Assembly: GCA_026709935.1 (NCBI GenBank)
Contig: JAPOSC010000033.1
Location: forward strand, 1 to 64,000
DNA from: Thiotrichales bacterium
GTDB taxonomy: Bacteria > Pseudomonadota > Gammaproteobacteria > HK1
Direction of reading: 5' to 3'
DNA length: 64,000 nucleotides
A program made the position numbers and the translations under genes. Of the stretch, positions 18,172-26,812 are shown piece by piece (within the stretch, counting starts at the first letter, position 1; every line of letters starts with the position of its first letter). The notes under the pieces were generated by a model. It saw only the letters and a list, made by a program, of their open reading frames with translations. It made no database searches and had not been told where the DNA came from.

Positions 18172-18704
18172 GGCATCACCCGGTCTTCGATGCGGAATCG
18201 CAGGATGCGTTCGACGTGGGCGAGGGCCGTGGCGTGCTCGGTGTCGGCATCGTTGTCGATCCGCGCCTCGAATGCGGCGAGGATCGCCTCCTTCGTCGCC
18301 CCCTTCACCGCGTAGATGAAGGGGAATCCAAAGCGGGCCCGGTAGCGGGCATTGAGATCCCGGAACCGGGCGAATTCCTCGGCGGTGAGCCGGTCGAGCC
18401 CCGCACCGGCCTGCTCGCGCCGTGACGCCTCCGCCATGTCGCCGGCCACCGCCGCCCGGCCCGCGAGATCCGGATGCGCGCGCAGCAACGCGCGCTGCGC
18501 CTCGCACGACGCCACGCCGACGGCGCCGACGAACGCCGCCACCAGCGCCTCGCGATCGGGGAACGGCCGTGCTTCGAACGCAGCCTCGGCCACCCAGGGC
18601 GACGCCTCCGCAACGTCGCCGAAGCGTGCGGCGAACGCCGCTGCATCGAGCGCGTTGACGGCGTCGATCGACGGGGGCGACACAGCAGACATCGGATCGC
18701 TCAT
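18168..18704 (-). CDS. uraD: 2-oxo-4-hydroxy-4-carboxy-5-ureidoimidazoline (OHCU) decarboxylase
   Basis: A 178-residue enzyme of the ureide pathway that decarboxylates OHCU to S-allantoin, the last step of urate breakdown. The signature HPDLAG near residue 76, GLDRLTAEEFARF and the C-terminal YRARFGFPFIYAVKG are diagnostic. It lies between puuD and guaD, joined to each through a short ORF with ATGA overlaps. The N-terminal MSDPMSAVSPP is low-complexity and is duplicated in the preceding short ORF; ATG at codon 5 is an alternative start. Confidence 0.93.
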   Translation of the reverse strand: MSDPMSAVSPPSIDAVNALDAAAFAARFGDVAEASPWVAEAAFEARPFPDREALVAAFVGAVGVASCEAQRALLRAHPDLAGRAAVAGDMAEASRREQAGAGLDRLTAEEFARFRDLNARYRARFGFPFIYAVKGATKEAILAAFEARIDNDADTEHATALAHVERILRFRIEDRVMP

Positions 18705-18778
18705 CGCGACCTCACCGTCAACGGGATGGATGGTACGGCTGCAGGCAAGGGCGGCACGGCAGACATCGGATCATTCAT
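18701..18778 (-). other. 25-codon relay ORF, tandem copy of the uraD start
   Basis: It starts on the puuD stop and ends on the uraD start, ATGA both times. The first 30 nt match uraD at 26 positions (MNDPMSAVPP against MSDPMSAVSP). The repeat unit is 74 nt, equal to 2 modulo 3. This is the clearest case in the window of a duplicated gene start forming a stop-start relay. Confidence 0.65.
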
Positions 18779-19980
18779 CGAGACTGCGCCGCCAGCCAGG
18801 CACCGAGGCGGGCCCGCTCCTCGTCGGTCATGCCGGTCGGGTTTCCGAGGGGCATGGTACGTGTACGCACCGTGTGCAGATCGACCAGAACCGCGTAGCG
18901 GCGCAGATCGTCGGTGGTCTCCAGCACGACGTTCTTGGGCGCGACCTTGAACGCCGGATGCGTCGGCGCTTGCGCGTGGCACGACACGCAGTGGGCATCC
19001 GTGATCCCCAGTACCTCCACGTCGCTCACCGACAACGCGGCGTTCGAATCGCCCGACGTCGGGGCGGTCATCGTGACCGGAGCGGTCAGAATAACTGCGA
19101 TAGCCAGCGCCACCGCCACCACCGGCAGGGTCCAGGCGACCGAGGCGAACGGCCTCCCGACCTCGACGTGCACCAGAAAATGCCGCGCACAGGCGCCCCC
19201 CACGATGATCAGGGCCACCAGCAGCCACGCATGCGGATGCCCGGTGAGCATCGGGTAATGCCCGCTCACCATCAGCAGCAGGACGGGCAGGGTCAGATAG
19301 GTGTTGTGCAACGAGCGCTGCTTGGCCACCTCCCCCAGAGCCGGGTCCGGCGCTTCGCCCGCAAGCAGTGCCGCCACCACCTTCTTCTGGTTGGGGATGA
19401 TCACCATGAAAACGTTGAAGGCCATGATCGTCCCGATCAGCACCCCGGCGTGCACCAGCGCGGCGCGGGCGGAGAAGACCTGCGTGTAGCCCCAGGTCGC
19501 GGCGACGCACAGGACGAAGACCGCGCCCGCCAGCACCACCGCGTTCGCGCCGACCCTCGAACGGCAGAGCACGGTGTAGACGACCCACCCCGCCGCGAGA
19601 CTCCCGACGGAGATGATCACCGCCGGCCAGGCGGTGAGCGGCATCACCCCGGGGTCGATGAGCCACGTCGAGGCGTCGAGGTAGAACTGCACCACCAGCA
19701 GCGCGAAGCCGGTCAGCCAGGTGAGGTACGCCTCCCATCGGAACCACGTGAGGTGCTCCGGCAGCGCCGGCGGCGCCACCGCGTACTTCTCCACCCGGTA
19801 GAAGCCGCCCCCGTGCACCTCCCACGCGGTGCCGGTGAGGCCCTCGGGCGCGTCGTGGCGACGGCGCAGCGAGAGGTCGAGGGCGATGAAGTAGAAGGAG
19901 GTGCCGATCCAGGCGATGCCCGCCACCAGGTGCGCCCAGCGGAGCAGCAGGTTGGCCCAGTCGGCGGCGAAGGCGGTCAT
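18775..19980 (-). CDS. puuD: membrane-bound urate oxidase (urate hydroxylase) PuuD with cytochrome c domain
   Basis: A 401-residue inner-membrane protein that oxidises urate to 5-hydroxyisourate and hands electrons to the respiratory chain rather than to O2. The N-terminal eight or so helices carry LLRWAHLVAGIAWIGTSFYF and HGGGFYRVEKY of the urate oxidase N-terminal family. The C-terminal domain has a haem c site CVSCH near residue 330 and a likely axial Met in RTMPLGN. It is the head of the puuD-uraD-guaD group. No hydroxyisourate hydrolase gene is visible, although that step lies between PuuD and UraD. Confidence 0.94.
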   Translation of the reverse strand: MTAFAADWANLLLRWAHLVAGIAWIGTSFYFIALDLSLRRRHDAPEGLTGTAWEVHGGGFYRVEKYAVAPPALPEHLTWFRWEAYLTWLTGFALLVVQFYLDASTWLIDPGVMPLTAWPAVIISVGSLAAGWVVYTVLCRSRVGANAVVLAGAVFVLCVAATWGYTQVFSARAALVHAGVLIGTIMAFNVFMVIIPNQKKVVAALLAGEAPDPALGEVAKQRSLHNTYLTLPVLLLMVSGHYPMLTGHPHAWLLVALIIVGGACARHFLVHVEVGRPFASVAWTLPVVAVALAIAVILTAPVTMTAPTSGDSNAALSVSDVEVLGITDAHCVSCHAQAPTHPAFKVAPKNVVLETTDDLRRYAVLVDLHTVRTRTMPLGNPTGMTDEERARLGAWLAAQSR

Positions 19981-20282
19981 CGGTGGTCGGAGGTGGTCGG
20001 AGGTGGGCGAGGTGGGCGAGCCGGGGGGACGGATCCGAATCAGGTCGCCGCCGCGGGCGGAGCCCCGGGGAGCGCCGCACCCGACGGGACATGGCCAGAG
20101 TCGGTGATTCGGATCATGGATCGTTTCCCGGTCCCGCGCCCCGGAAACCCGGCGCTTTCCGTGTACTCACTCCCCGTATCGGACGGCAGCGATCCGGGAC
20201 GGTGCGGGCACGGAGACCCGCGGCGCCGCGCACGCTCCCCGTCTCGGGGAGCGTGCGGTCCAACGGAGAAAGCGGACTTCGC
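19981..20282. other. intergenic region between BMP-type binding protein and puuD
   Basis: No gene seen. It contains the hairpin at 20229-20257 that likely ends the transporter transcript, and presumably the promoter for puuD-uraD-guaD on the minus strand. Near 19985-20035 there is a GGTGGTCGGAGGTGG-type near-tandem repeat next to the puuD start. Confidence 0.5.
20229..20257 (-). terminator. strong hairpin downstream of the BMP-type binding protein
   Basis: A perfect 13-bp inverted repeat, CGCACGCTCCCCG and CGGGGAGCGTGCG with a TCT loop, 26 nt past the binding-protein stop. No T-run follows, as is common in GC-rich genomes. It is probably the terminator of the ABC operon or a 3' stabilising hairpin. 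Confidence 0.65.
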
Positions 20283-21353
20283 CTACTGCGGCAGCTTGTC
20301 GTCGATACCCTTGACGTACCAGTTCATGCCGAGCAGGACGCCGTCGTCGAGCACCTCGCCCTCGCCGATGACCATCTCGCCGGCCTGGTTGTGGATCGGT
20401 CCGGTGAAGGGGTGAAAGTCGCCGGAGGTGATCTTTGCCTCCGTCTCCTTCGCCACCGCCGCCACGTCGTCCGGCAGGTTGGTGTAGGGGGCCATCGTCA
20501 CCATGCCGGCGCTCATCCCGTCCCACACGTCATGAGACTGCCAAGTGCCGTCCATGACCGCCTGGACCCGCGCGACGTAGTACGGCGCCCAGTTGTTGAC
20601 GATCGCGGTGAGCTGGGTGTCCGGCGCAAACTTGATCATGTCCGACGCCTGCCCGAAGGCGTGCGCACCCTGCTCGGCCGCAATCTGGAGCGGCGCGGTG
20701 GAGTCGGTGTGCTGGGTGATGATGTCGGCGCCCTGGCCGATCAGCACCTTGGCGGCGTCCGCTTCCTTACCGGGATCGAACCAGGTGCTCACCCACACGA
20801 CCTTCAGCTTGAAGTCGGGGTTGACCGACTGCGCGCCCAGCATGAAGGAATTGATGCCGCGCACCACCTCGGGGATCGGGAACGAGGCGATGTATCCGGC
20901 CACGCCGCTCTTCGACATCCGCGCCGCGATCTGGCCGATGACGTAACGACCCTCGTAGAAGCGCGCGTTGTAGGTCGATACGTTGTCGCTCTGGCGCTTG
21001 TAGCCGGTGTTGTGCTCGAACTTCACGTCCGGGAAATTCTTCGCCACCCGGTTGGTCGGGTCCATGTAGCCGAACGACGTGGTGAAGATGATTCCGGCCC
21101 CGTCGCGAGCCAGGCGAGTGATCGCGCGTTCGGCGTCCGGGCCTTCGGGCACATTCTCCACGTACACGACCTCGACCTTGTCGCCGAACGCCGCCTCGAC
21201 GGCGAGGCGGCCCTCGTTGTGCTGGTAGGTCCATCCGTGGTCGCCGATCGGACCGATGTAGATGTATCCGACCTTCAGCTTGTCGGCGCCGGACGCGACG
21301 CCGACGGCGAGCGAGAGCGCGAGGCCGGTCAATGCTGCGAACAGTGTTCTCAT
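20283..21353 (-). CDS. BMP-family ABC transporter substrate-binding protein (probable purine/nucleoside)
   Basis: A 356-residue periplasmic binding protein of the BMP/Med (PnrA-like) family. It has a signal peptide with cleavage after ASGA and the family blocks GYIYIGPIGDHGWTYQHNEG, IIFTTSFGYMDP and HNTGYKRQSDNVSTYNARFYEG. The family binds nucleosides or nucleobases. Flanking xanthine, urate and guanine genes make a purine the likely ligand (inference). The ATG overlaps the stop of a 29-codon ORF that begins on the permease stop. Confidence 0.9.
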   Translation of the reverse strand: MRTLFAALTGLALSLAVGVASGADKLKVGYIYIGPIGDHGWTYQHNEGRLAVEAAFGDKVEVVYVENVPEGPDAERAITRLARDGAGIIFTTSFGYMDPTNRVAKNFPDVKFEHNTGYKRQSDNVSTYNARFYEGRYVIGQIAARMSKSGVAGYIASFPIPEVVRGINSFMLGAQSVNPDFKLKVVWVSTWFDPGKEADAAKVLIGQGADIITQHTDSTAPLQIAAEQGAHAFGQASDMIKFAPDTQLTAIVNNWAPYYVARVQAVMDGTWQSHDVWDGMSAGMVTMAPYTNLPDDVAAVAKETEAKITSGDFHPFTGPIHNQAGEMVIGEGEVLDDGVLLGMNWYVKGIDDKLPQ

Positions 21354-21439
21354 CGGGGGGTTCTCCTCATCAGGGTCAAGGTTGGGGTTGGGCGGGTTCG
21401 AGTGCGAGTGGGCTCGGACCGGGGCTCGGTGTGCCTCAA
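21350..21439 (-). other. 29-codon relay ORF between BMP permease and binding protein
   Basis: TTG overlaps the permease stop (TTGA) and the TGA overlaps the binding-protein ATG (ATGA). The predicted peptide is Arg/Thr/Pro-rich (TRTRTRPTPTLTL), reflecting a short CGAACC-type repeat. A TTG start makes this a weaker case than the ATGA examples. Confidence 0.3.
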
Positions 21440-22356
21440 CGGTCCGGCACGAAGGGCTGGCCGATGCAGGCGGGTGTATTCATCTTGGTCAGGACTCGAT
21501 TTCCGGAAATGAGCACCAGGGCGGCGATTGTCACCAGGTAGGGCAACGCGGCGAGGAGCTGGGCGGGGATGCCGATTCCGATCCCCTGCACATACAGGCC
21601 CATGATCCACACCGTGCCGAACAGGTACGCGCCGACCGCGACCCGGAACGGCGCCCACGTGGCGAAGACCACGAGCGCAAGGGCGATCCAGCCGCGTCCC
21701 GCCGTCATATTCTCGATCCATTGCGGCGTATACGCCAGTGCCAGGTAGGCGCCGGCGAGCCCGGCGCAGGCGCCCCCGAAGGCGATGCAGGCATAGCGCA
21801 CCGCCACCACGTTGTATCCAAGGGCGTGGGCGGAGTGATGGTTGCCCCCGGTGGCCCGGATGACGAGCCCGATACGGGTGCGCGTCAGGACCCAGGCGAC
21901 GAGCACCGTGATCGCGATCGAGGCGTATACGAGCACGTCGTGGCCGAAGAGCACCGGACCGACGAACGGCAGGTCGCTCAGACCGGGGATGTGGATGGCG
22001 GTGAGCTTCACGCCCGGAAGCCCCGTGAACGACTCTCCGATCAGACCGGACAGCCCGAGCCCGAAGAGCGTGAGCGCAAGCCCCGTGGCCACCTGGTTGG
22101 TCACCAGGGTCTGGGTGAGGAAGCCGAACACCAGCGACATGGCGACCCCGGCCCCGAGCCCGGCCACGACCCCCACCGCGGCCGACCCGGTGATGTGCGC
22201 CCCGGCGAAGCCGCACACCGCGCCCATCACCATCATTCCCTCGACCCCGAGGTTCAACACCCCGGAGCGCTCGACCACGAGCTCGCCGATGGCCGCGAGC
22301 AGCAACGGCGTCGACGCGGTGATGATCGTGAGCAGGACGGCTTCGAGTGCGGTCAT
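21436..22356 (-). CDS. BMP-type ABC transporter permease (second subunit)
   Basis: A 306-residue inner-membrane permease of the BPD_transp_2 family with about eight hydrophobic helices. It begins MTALEAVLLTIITASTPLLLAAIGE and carries the ERSGVLNLGVEGMM motif typical of nucleoside-type (YufQ/NupQ-like) permeases. It pairs with the preceding permease, separated by 7 nt. Confidence 0.92.
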   Translation of the reverse strand: MTALEAVLLTIITASTPLLLAAIGELVVERSGVLNLGVEGMMVMGAVCGFAGAHITGSAAVGVVAGLGAGVAMSLVFGFLTQTLVTNQVATGLALTLFGLGLSGLIGESFTGLPGVKLTAIHIPGLSDLPFVGPVLFGHDVLVYASIAITVLVAWVLTRTRIGLVIRATGGNHHSAHALGYNVVAVRYACIAFGGACAGLAGAYLALAYTPQWIENMTAGRGWIALALVVFATWAPFRVAVGAYLFGTVWIMGLYVQGIGIGIPAQLLAALPYLVTIAALVLISGNRVLTKMNTPACIGQPFVPDR

Positions 22357-22363
22357 CGGTCCA

Positions 22364-23428
22364 TTACCGGCGGCCGGCCACCCACCGGACCCGGTACCGG
22401 ATCAGGGTGTCGCAGGCCAGGATGAAGAACAACAGTACGCCCTGAAAGACCTTCGCGGTCTTGTCCGAGAGGCCCAGCTCCACCTGCACCGCCTCGCCGC
22501 CGAGGTAGCTGATGGCGAGCACGATGCCCGCGAGCAGCACCCCGATCGGGTTCAGCCGCCCGAGGAACGCCACGATGATCGCGGTGAAACCGTACCCGGG
22601 CGAGATGTGGGGCTGGAGCTGACCGATCGGTCCCGCCGCCTCGCAGATCCCCGCCAGCCCCGCGAGGGCCCCCGCGAGCCCGAAGCAGAACCACACGGTG
22701 CGCGGGCGCGAGAAGCCGCCGAACCCCGCGGCTCGGGGCGCATCGCCGCTCACCCGGATCTCGAAGCCCTTGAGCGTGCGCGACATCAGCACGAACAGCA
22801 CCACGACCGCGATGACCGCAAACACCGCCCCGAGGTGCACCCGTCCGAAGCCGAGCGTCGGCAGGAGGTGCCAGTCCTGGAACGCGACCGTCTTCGGGAA
22901 GTTGAAGCCATGGGGGTCGCGCCACGGGCCGCGCACCAGCCAGTCGAGGAGATACTGCGCGACGTACACCAGCATCAGGCTGGTCAGGATCTCGTTGGTG
23001 CCGAACCGGTTGCGGAGCAGCGCGGGGACCGCGGCCCACGCCATGCCGCCGAGCATGCCCAGCGCCAGCATGAGCGGGAGCGAGACCCACGGCCCGAGAT
23101 CCGGCGCCATGACCGGTATCGCCCCGCCCGCGATCGCGCCCGCCGTGAACTGGCCCTCGGCCCCGATGTTCCAGAGGTTGGCCCGGAAGCAGACCGCAAG
23201 GCCGGCGCCGATCAGCACCAGCGGCGCCGCCTTCACGATGAGCTCTTCGATCGACCACATCGTGGTCACCGGCTCGACGAAGTAGACGTAGAGGGCATGC
23301 AGGGGGTCGAGCCCGCGCGCGGCGAAGATCACACCCCCCACGCACACCGTGAGCGCGATGGCGATGACCGGGGAAAGCGCAGTCATCGCCCGGCTCGGCT
23401 GCGACCGGACCTGGAGCTGAAGCCTCAT
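22364..23428 (-). CDS. BMP-type ABC transporter permease (first subunit)
   Basis: A 354-residue inner-membrane permease of the BPD_transp_2 family (YufP/NupP-like). Hydrophobic helices run throughout, with the conserved NLWNIGAEGQFTAGAIAGG segment and PGYGFTAIIVAFLGRLNPIG near the C-terminus. The ATG overlaps the ATPase stop (ATGA), so the two are translationally coupled. Confidence 0.92.
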   Translation of the reverse strand: MRLQLQVRSQPSRAMTALSPVIAIALTVCVGGVIFAARGLDPLHALYVYFVEPVTTMWSIEELIVKAAPLVLIGAGLAVCFRANLWNIGAEGQFTAGAIAGGAIPVMAPDLGPWVSLPLMLALGMLGGMAWAAVPALLRNRFGTNEILTSLMLVYVAQYLLDWLVRGPWRDPHGFNFPKTVAFQDWHLLPTLGFGRVHLGAVFAVIAVVVLFVLMSRTLKGFEIRVSGDAPRAAGFGGFSRPRTVWFCFGLAGALAGLAGICEAAGPIGQLQPHISPGYGFTAIIVAFLGRLNPIGVLLAGIVLAISYLGGEAVQVELGLSDKTAKVFQGVLLFFILACDTLIRYRVRWVAGRR

Positions 23429-25050
23429 GCCGCCGCCTCCCCATCGCCCGCCCCCCGGCCGGACCCGCCCCGCCGCGGGTTCGCAGCCTCACACCCCGCG
23501 CCGTCGCCATGCGCGGCGGACTCGTGCGCGCCGGCCATCAGGAGACCGATGCGTTCACGATCGATCTCGCCCGCGGGATGGGCGGCGGAGAGCTCGCCGC
23601 GCGAAATCACCGCGATGCGGTCCGCGATCTCGAAGATCTCGTCGAGGTCCTGGCTGATGATGAGCACCGCGGCGCCGCTCTCGGCCATGTCCAGAAGCAC
23701 CTGCCGGATGAGCGCCGCCGCGCCCGCATCGACGCCCCAGGTCGGCTGGTTGATCACCAGGACGGCGGGCTCCCGGTCGAGCTCGCGTCCCACCACGAAC
23801 TTCTGGAGGTTCCCGCCGGAGAGCGCCTGCGCCGGCGGGTCGGCGCGGCTCGTGCGCACGTCGAACCGTTGCGTCACGCGCTCTGCCACCGCGCGGATTC
23901 CGGGCCGATCGACGACACCGACGCGGACCAGACCGCCCCCGGAGGCATGGCGAGTCAGCAGCACGTTGTCCGAGAGCACGAAGCCCGGCACCGCGCTGTG
24001 CCCAAGCCGCTCCTCCGGCACGAACGCGGCGCCAAGCCGGCGGCGCGCGGTGACGTCGCGGGTGCCGCAGGGCTCGCCGGCGACGGCGATCGCCTCGGGG
24101 ACCGGCGCCGGCCGCTCGCCCGACAGGGCCTCGAAGAGTTCCGACTGCCCGTTCCCCGCCACCCCGGCGATCGCCACCACCTCGCCCGCCCGCACTTCGA
24201 GCGACACGTCGCGCAGCGCGACGCCGAACGGACCGTCGGCGGGGAGCGAGAGCGACACGGCGGCGAGCATCGGCGGGCCGGCGGGCGCATGCGTCTCCGC
24301 GTTCACCGCGTGCACGTCCGCGCCCACCATCAACCGCGCCAGCGAGGCCGCCGTCTCTGCCTGCGGGTCGACGTTCGCAACCACCTCGCCGTGGCGCAGG
24401 ATGGTGGCGTGGTGGCAGAGCTGCTTCACCTCCTCGAGCCGGTGCGAGATGTAGAGCACCGCACAACCTTCGCCGGCGAGCCGGCGCAACGTGACGAAGA
24501 GCTGGTCCGCCTCCTGCGGCGTCAGCACCGCGGTCGGCTCGTCCATGATCAGCAGCCGCGGCTCCTGAATCAGGCAACGCACGATCTCGATGCGCTGGCG
24601 CTCGCCGACCGAGAGGTCCGCGACCAGCGCGGTCGGTTCGAGCGGCAGCCCGTACTCGGCCGACACCCGCGCGATGCGCTCGGCGAGCGACACGAGATCG
24701 AACCGGCCGGGCAGCGCGAGCGCGATGTTCTCGGCCACGGTGAGGGCATCGAACAGCGAGAAGTGCTGGAAGACCATCCCGATTCCGAGCCGCCGCGCCG
24801 CCGCCGGGTTCGGGATCTCGACCGTCTCGCCCCCCCACCGGAGCTGACCACCGGTGGGCTGGAGAGCACCGTAGACGATCTTGACCAGCGTGGACTTGCC
24901 GGCGCCGTTCTCCCCGAGCAGGGCGTGGATCTCTCCGGGCGGCAGGCGCAGCGTCACCCGATCGTTGGCGGTGAAGTCGCCGAAGCGCTTGACGATGTCG
25001 AGCGCCTCCAGAAGGTACTCGCCGACGGGTTCTGCCTGCGCGTCCGTCAC
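23425..25050 (-). CDS. BMP-type ABC transporter ATPase with two nucleotide-binding domains
   Basis: A 541-residue tandem ABC ATPase, the usual partner of BMP permeases. The N-terminal domain has Walker A GENGAGKST, signature LSVGERQR and Walker B LLIMDEPTAVL. The C-terminal domain has GVAGNGQSELFEALSG in place of a canonical Walker A, signature LSGGNLQK and VLVINQPTWGVD. The degenerate second domain is normal for this class. The start is GTG at 25050, overlapping the stop of the 116-codon ORF that bridges back to xdhC. It should energise purine uptake. Confidence 0.93.
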   Translation of the reverse strand: MTDAQAEPVGEYLLEALDIVKRFGDFTANDRVTLRLPPGEIHALLGENGAGKSTLVKIVYGALQPTGGQLRWGGETVEIPNPAAARRLGIGMVFQHFSLFDALTVAENIALALPGRFDLVSLAERIARVSAEYGLPLEPTALVADLSVGERQRIEIVRCLIQEPRLLIMDEPTAVLTPQEADQLFVTLRRLAGEGCAVLYISHRLEEVKQLCHHATILRHGEVVANVDPQAETAASLARLMVGADVHAVNAETHAPAGPPMLAAVSLSLPADGPFGVALRDVSLEVRAGEVVAIAGVAGNGQSELFEALSGERPAPVPEAIAVAGEPCGTRDVTARRRLGAAFVPEERLGHSAVPGFVLSDNVLLTRHASGGGLVRVGVVDRPGIRAVAERVTQRFDVRTSRADPPAQALSGGNLQKFVVGRELDREPAVLVINQPTWGVDAGAAALIRQVLLDMAESGAAVLIISQDLDEIFEIADRIAVISRGELSAAHPAGEIDRERIGLLMAGAHESAAHGDGAGCEAANPRRGGSGRGAGDGEAAA

Positions 25051-25397
25051 GACGGCTCACCCATGGCGCCGCGAGCCGGCGGGAGGTGTTGCCCGAAGCC
25101 CGCCGGTCGGGACTGGCCATCCTCTGCAAATCCGGAGAGCCGAACAGAAGGTGGAGAGTATGTGAGGGGCAAGCCCGCAGGCCGGATGAGCGCAGCGTCA
25201 TCCGGCCCGCAGCATGGCTTCGACTCGCTTGAAGTCGGATGACGCCCTCGGCTGATCCGACCGACTTTCAAGCCGAATCGCGGGATTCTGGTCAGTCTTC
25301 GCCGGGCGGATGGCGTCCATTCGAGATCCGTGCCAGGGCGCACCCGGAGAGTCGATCTCGCACCGGGCTCCCGCCCTCCTGCTTCCGGTCCGATCAC
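25047..25397 (-). other. 116-codon relay ORF filling the gap between xdhC and the BMP ATPase
   Basis: GTG overlaps the xdhC stop (GTGA) and the TGA overlaps the GTG start of the ATPase (GTGA), so the 340-nt gap is one open frame. The conceptual protein is Pro/Arg/Gly-rich and I recognise no domain. It is either a translated spacer or a chance open frame in GC-rich DNA. Confidence 0.3.
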
Positions 25398-26413
25398 CGT
25401 GCCGCTCCCGCGACGACTCCCCGCACCGGGATCGCCGAAGTGGCGAGCACCTCGTCCCGCTCCAGGAGCTGCACGGCGACGCCGGCCGCAATCGCCCCCG
25501 GATGCTTGGAAGCGATATTGCGGGAGCCGACGGGACAGACGAGATCCGCGATGCGCGCCGGCGCGACGCCGGCCTCGCGGAGCCTTCGGGTGAACCGGGC
25601 GCGCTTGCTGTCCGACCCGATGAGCCCGATGTAGCCGAACCGTCCTGCCGCCAGGGCGGCGTGCACGACGGCCAGATCCCGGGCGTGGCTGTGGGTCATC
25701 ACCACGATCAACGCCCCGTCCGGCACCCGCGCAACCTCGGCGGCCGGATCGGCACTTCGCACCGTCCGCACGTTGGCCGGCACCACGGCGGGGAAAACCT
25801 CCGCCCGCTCGTCGACCCAGATGACCTCGAACGGCAACGGCGCCAGTGCGAGCATCAGGGCGCGACCCACGTGCCCGGCACCGAACAGCCACACCGCGCG
25901 GTGGTCGTCACGGAACCGTTCGATGATGAGACCGTCACCTTCGAGCACCACCGGTGCGAGCGCTTGCATGCCGCTGGCGCCGCGACCGGCACTCTGTCCC
26001 TTGCGGTCGAGCACGAGGCGTTCGACGCCGTGCGATCCGATTTGCCCCCGAGTCATGAACGATCCGGCGGCCTCGCGCGCGGCGAGCGCCTGCGCCTCGT
26101 CGAGACGATCCCGGTCGAACACTTCAGTCAACAACCGCACGCTCCCCCCGCAACACTGGCCGAGATCGGGACCCAGGGTGAATCGGTCGAGCGTCGTGCT
26201 CGGAGCGTCCCGCGACAGCACATCGCGCGCGAAGCCGATCGCCCGCCACTCCAGCTCGCCCCCGCCGATGGTTCCGTGAAAACCGCCGTCCGGCACGACC
26301 ACCATGCGCGCCCCCGGCTCACGCGGCGCGGAGCCGCGCACTGCCGCCACCGTCACCAGCGCGCAGCGCCCGTGCGAGGCGACCATTTCCGCGACCACCG
26401 ACCAGATCCGCAC
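25394..26413 (-). CDS. xdhC: xanthine dehydrogenase accessory protein XdhC
   Basis: A 339-residue molybdenum-cofactor chaperone that sulfurates and inserts the cofactor into xanthine dehydrogenase. The N-terminal XdhC/CoxI domain shows ALVTVAAVRGSAPREPGARMVV and GTIGGGELE. The C-terminal Rossmann domain has LFGAGHVGRALM, VVMTHSHARDL and YIGLIGSDSKR. The start is GTG 26413. It would normally follow xdhAB directly; here a toxin-antitoxin pair on the other strand separates it from xdhB. Confidence 0.95.
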   Translation of the reverse strand: MRIWSVVAEMVASHGRCALVTVAAVRGSAPREPGARMVVVPDGGFHGTIGGGELEWRAIGFARDVLSRDAPSTTLDRFTLGPDLGQCCGGSVRLLTEVFDRDRLDEAQALAAREAAGSFMTRGQIGSHGVERLVLDRKGQSAGRGASGMQALAPVVLEGDGLIIERFRDDHRAVWLFGAGHVGRALMLALAPLPFEVIWVDERAEVFPAVVPANVRTVRSADPAAEVARVPDGALIVVMTHSHARDLAVVHAALAAGRFGYIGLIGSDSKRARFTRRLREAGVAPARIADLVCPVGSRNIASKHPGAIAAGVAVQLLERDEVLATSAIPVRGVVAGAAR

Positions 26414-26812
26414 CCGCTCGATCCTCCTCGCGTACCGGCCCGATCCCGGCTCCGTATCCGGACCGCGGCGGCTTCTTCGTCTCCACCCGGAATGTGCACC
26501 TCATGCGCCATACTCTGCAACGTGGATGCGTCGCTTGACGACGACCGTACTGCCCATGCGACTGTACGACCAAGCGCGCGATACGCTCCTCCAACGGCGC
26601 TCTGCGGGTGCAAGTCTTGTGAGATCGCTCGTTTTCGGTCCCGGGAGATCCCGAGAGCGAGAGCCGGCGGCCCTCGTTGGCGAAGGTGGGACGCCCCCGA
26701 TCGAGAGGTCACCGCAAATCGGACGTATATCCGTGATGAAGCGCTCTGCTCCCGGTTCGACGAAGTGCAGGCCATGAGATATCCTGTGTTTCAGGATATC
26801 TTGGAGTGAACC
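26414..26812. other. divergent intergenic region between xdhC and the toxin-antitoxin pair
   Basis: About 400 bp without a supported gene. It carries the xdhC promoter on the minus strand and the toxin-antitoxin promoter and operator at its right end. Base composition is slightly less GC-rich than the neighbours from about 26500 on, consistent with an inserted cassette. Confidence 0.45.
26777..26801. promoter_or_regulatory. perfect 10-bp inverted repeat, likely toxin-antitoxin operator
   Basis: AGATATCCTG and CAGGATATCT are separated by TGTTT and lie 11 nt upstream of the antitoxin ATG. The position and symmetry fit the autoregulatory operator bound by the antitoxin dimer. Confidence 0.75.
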
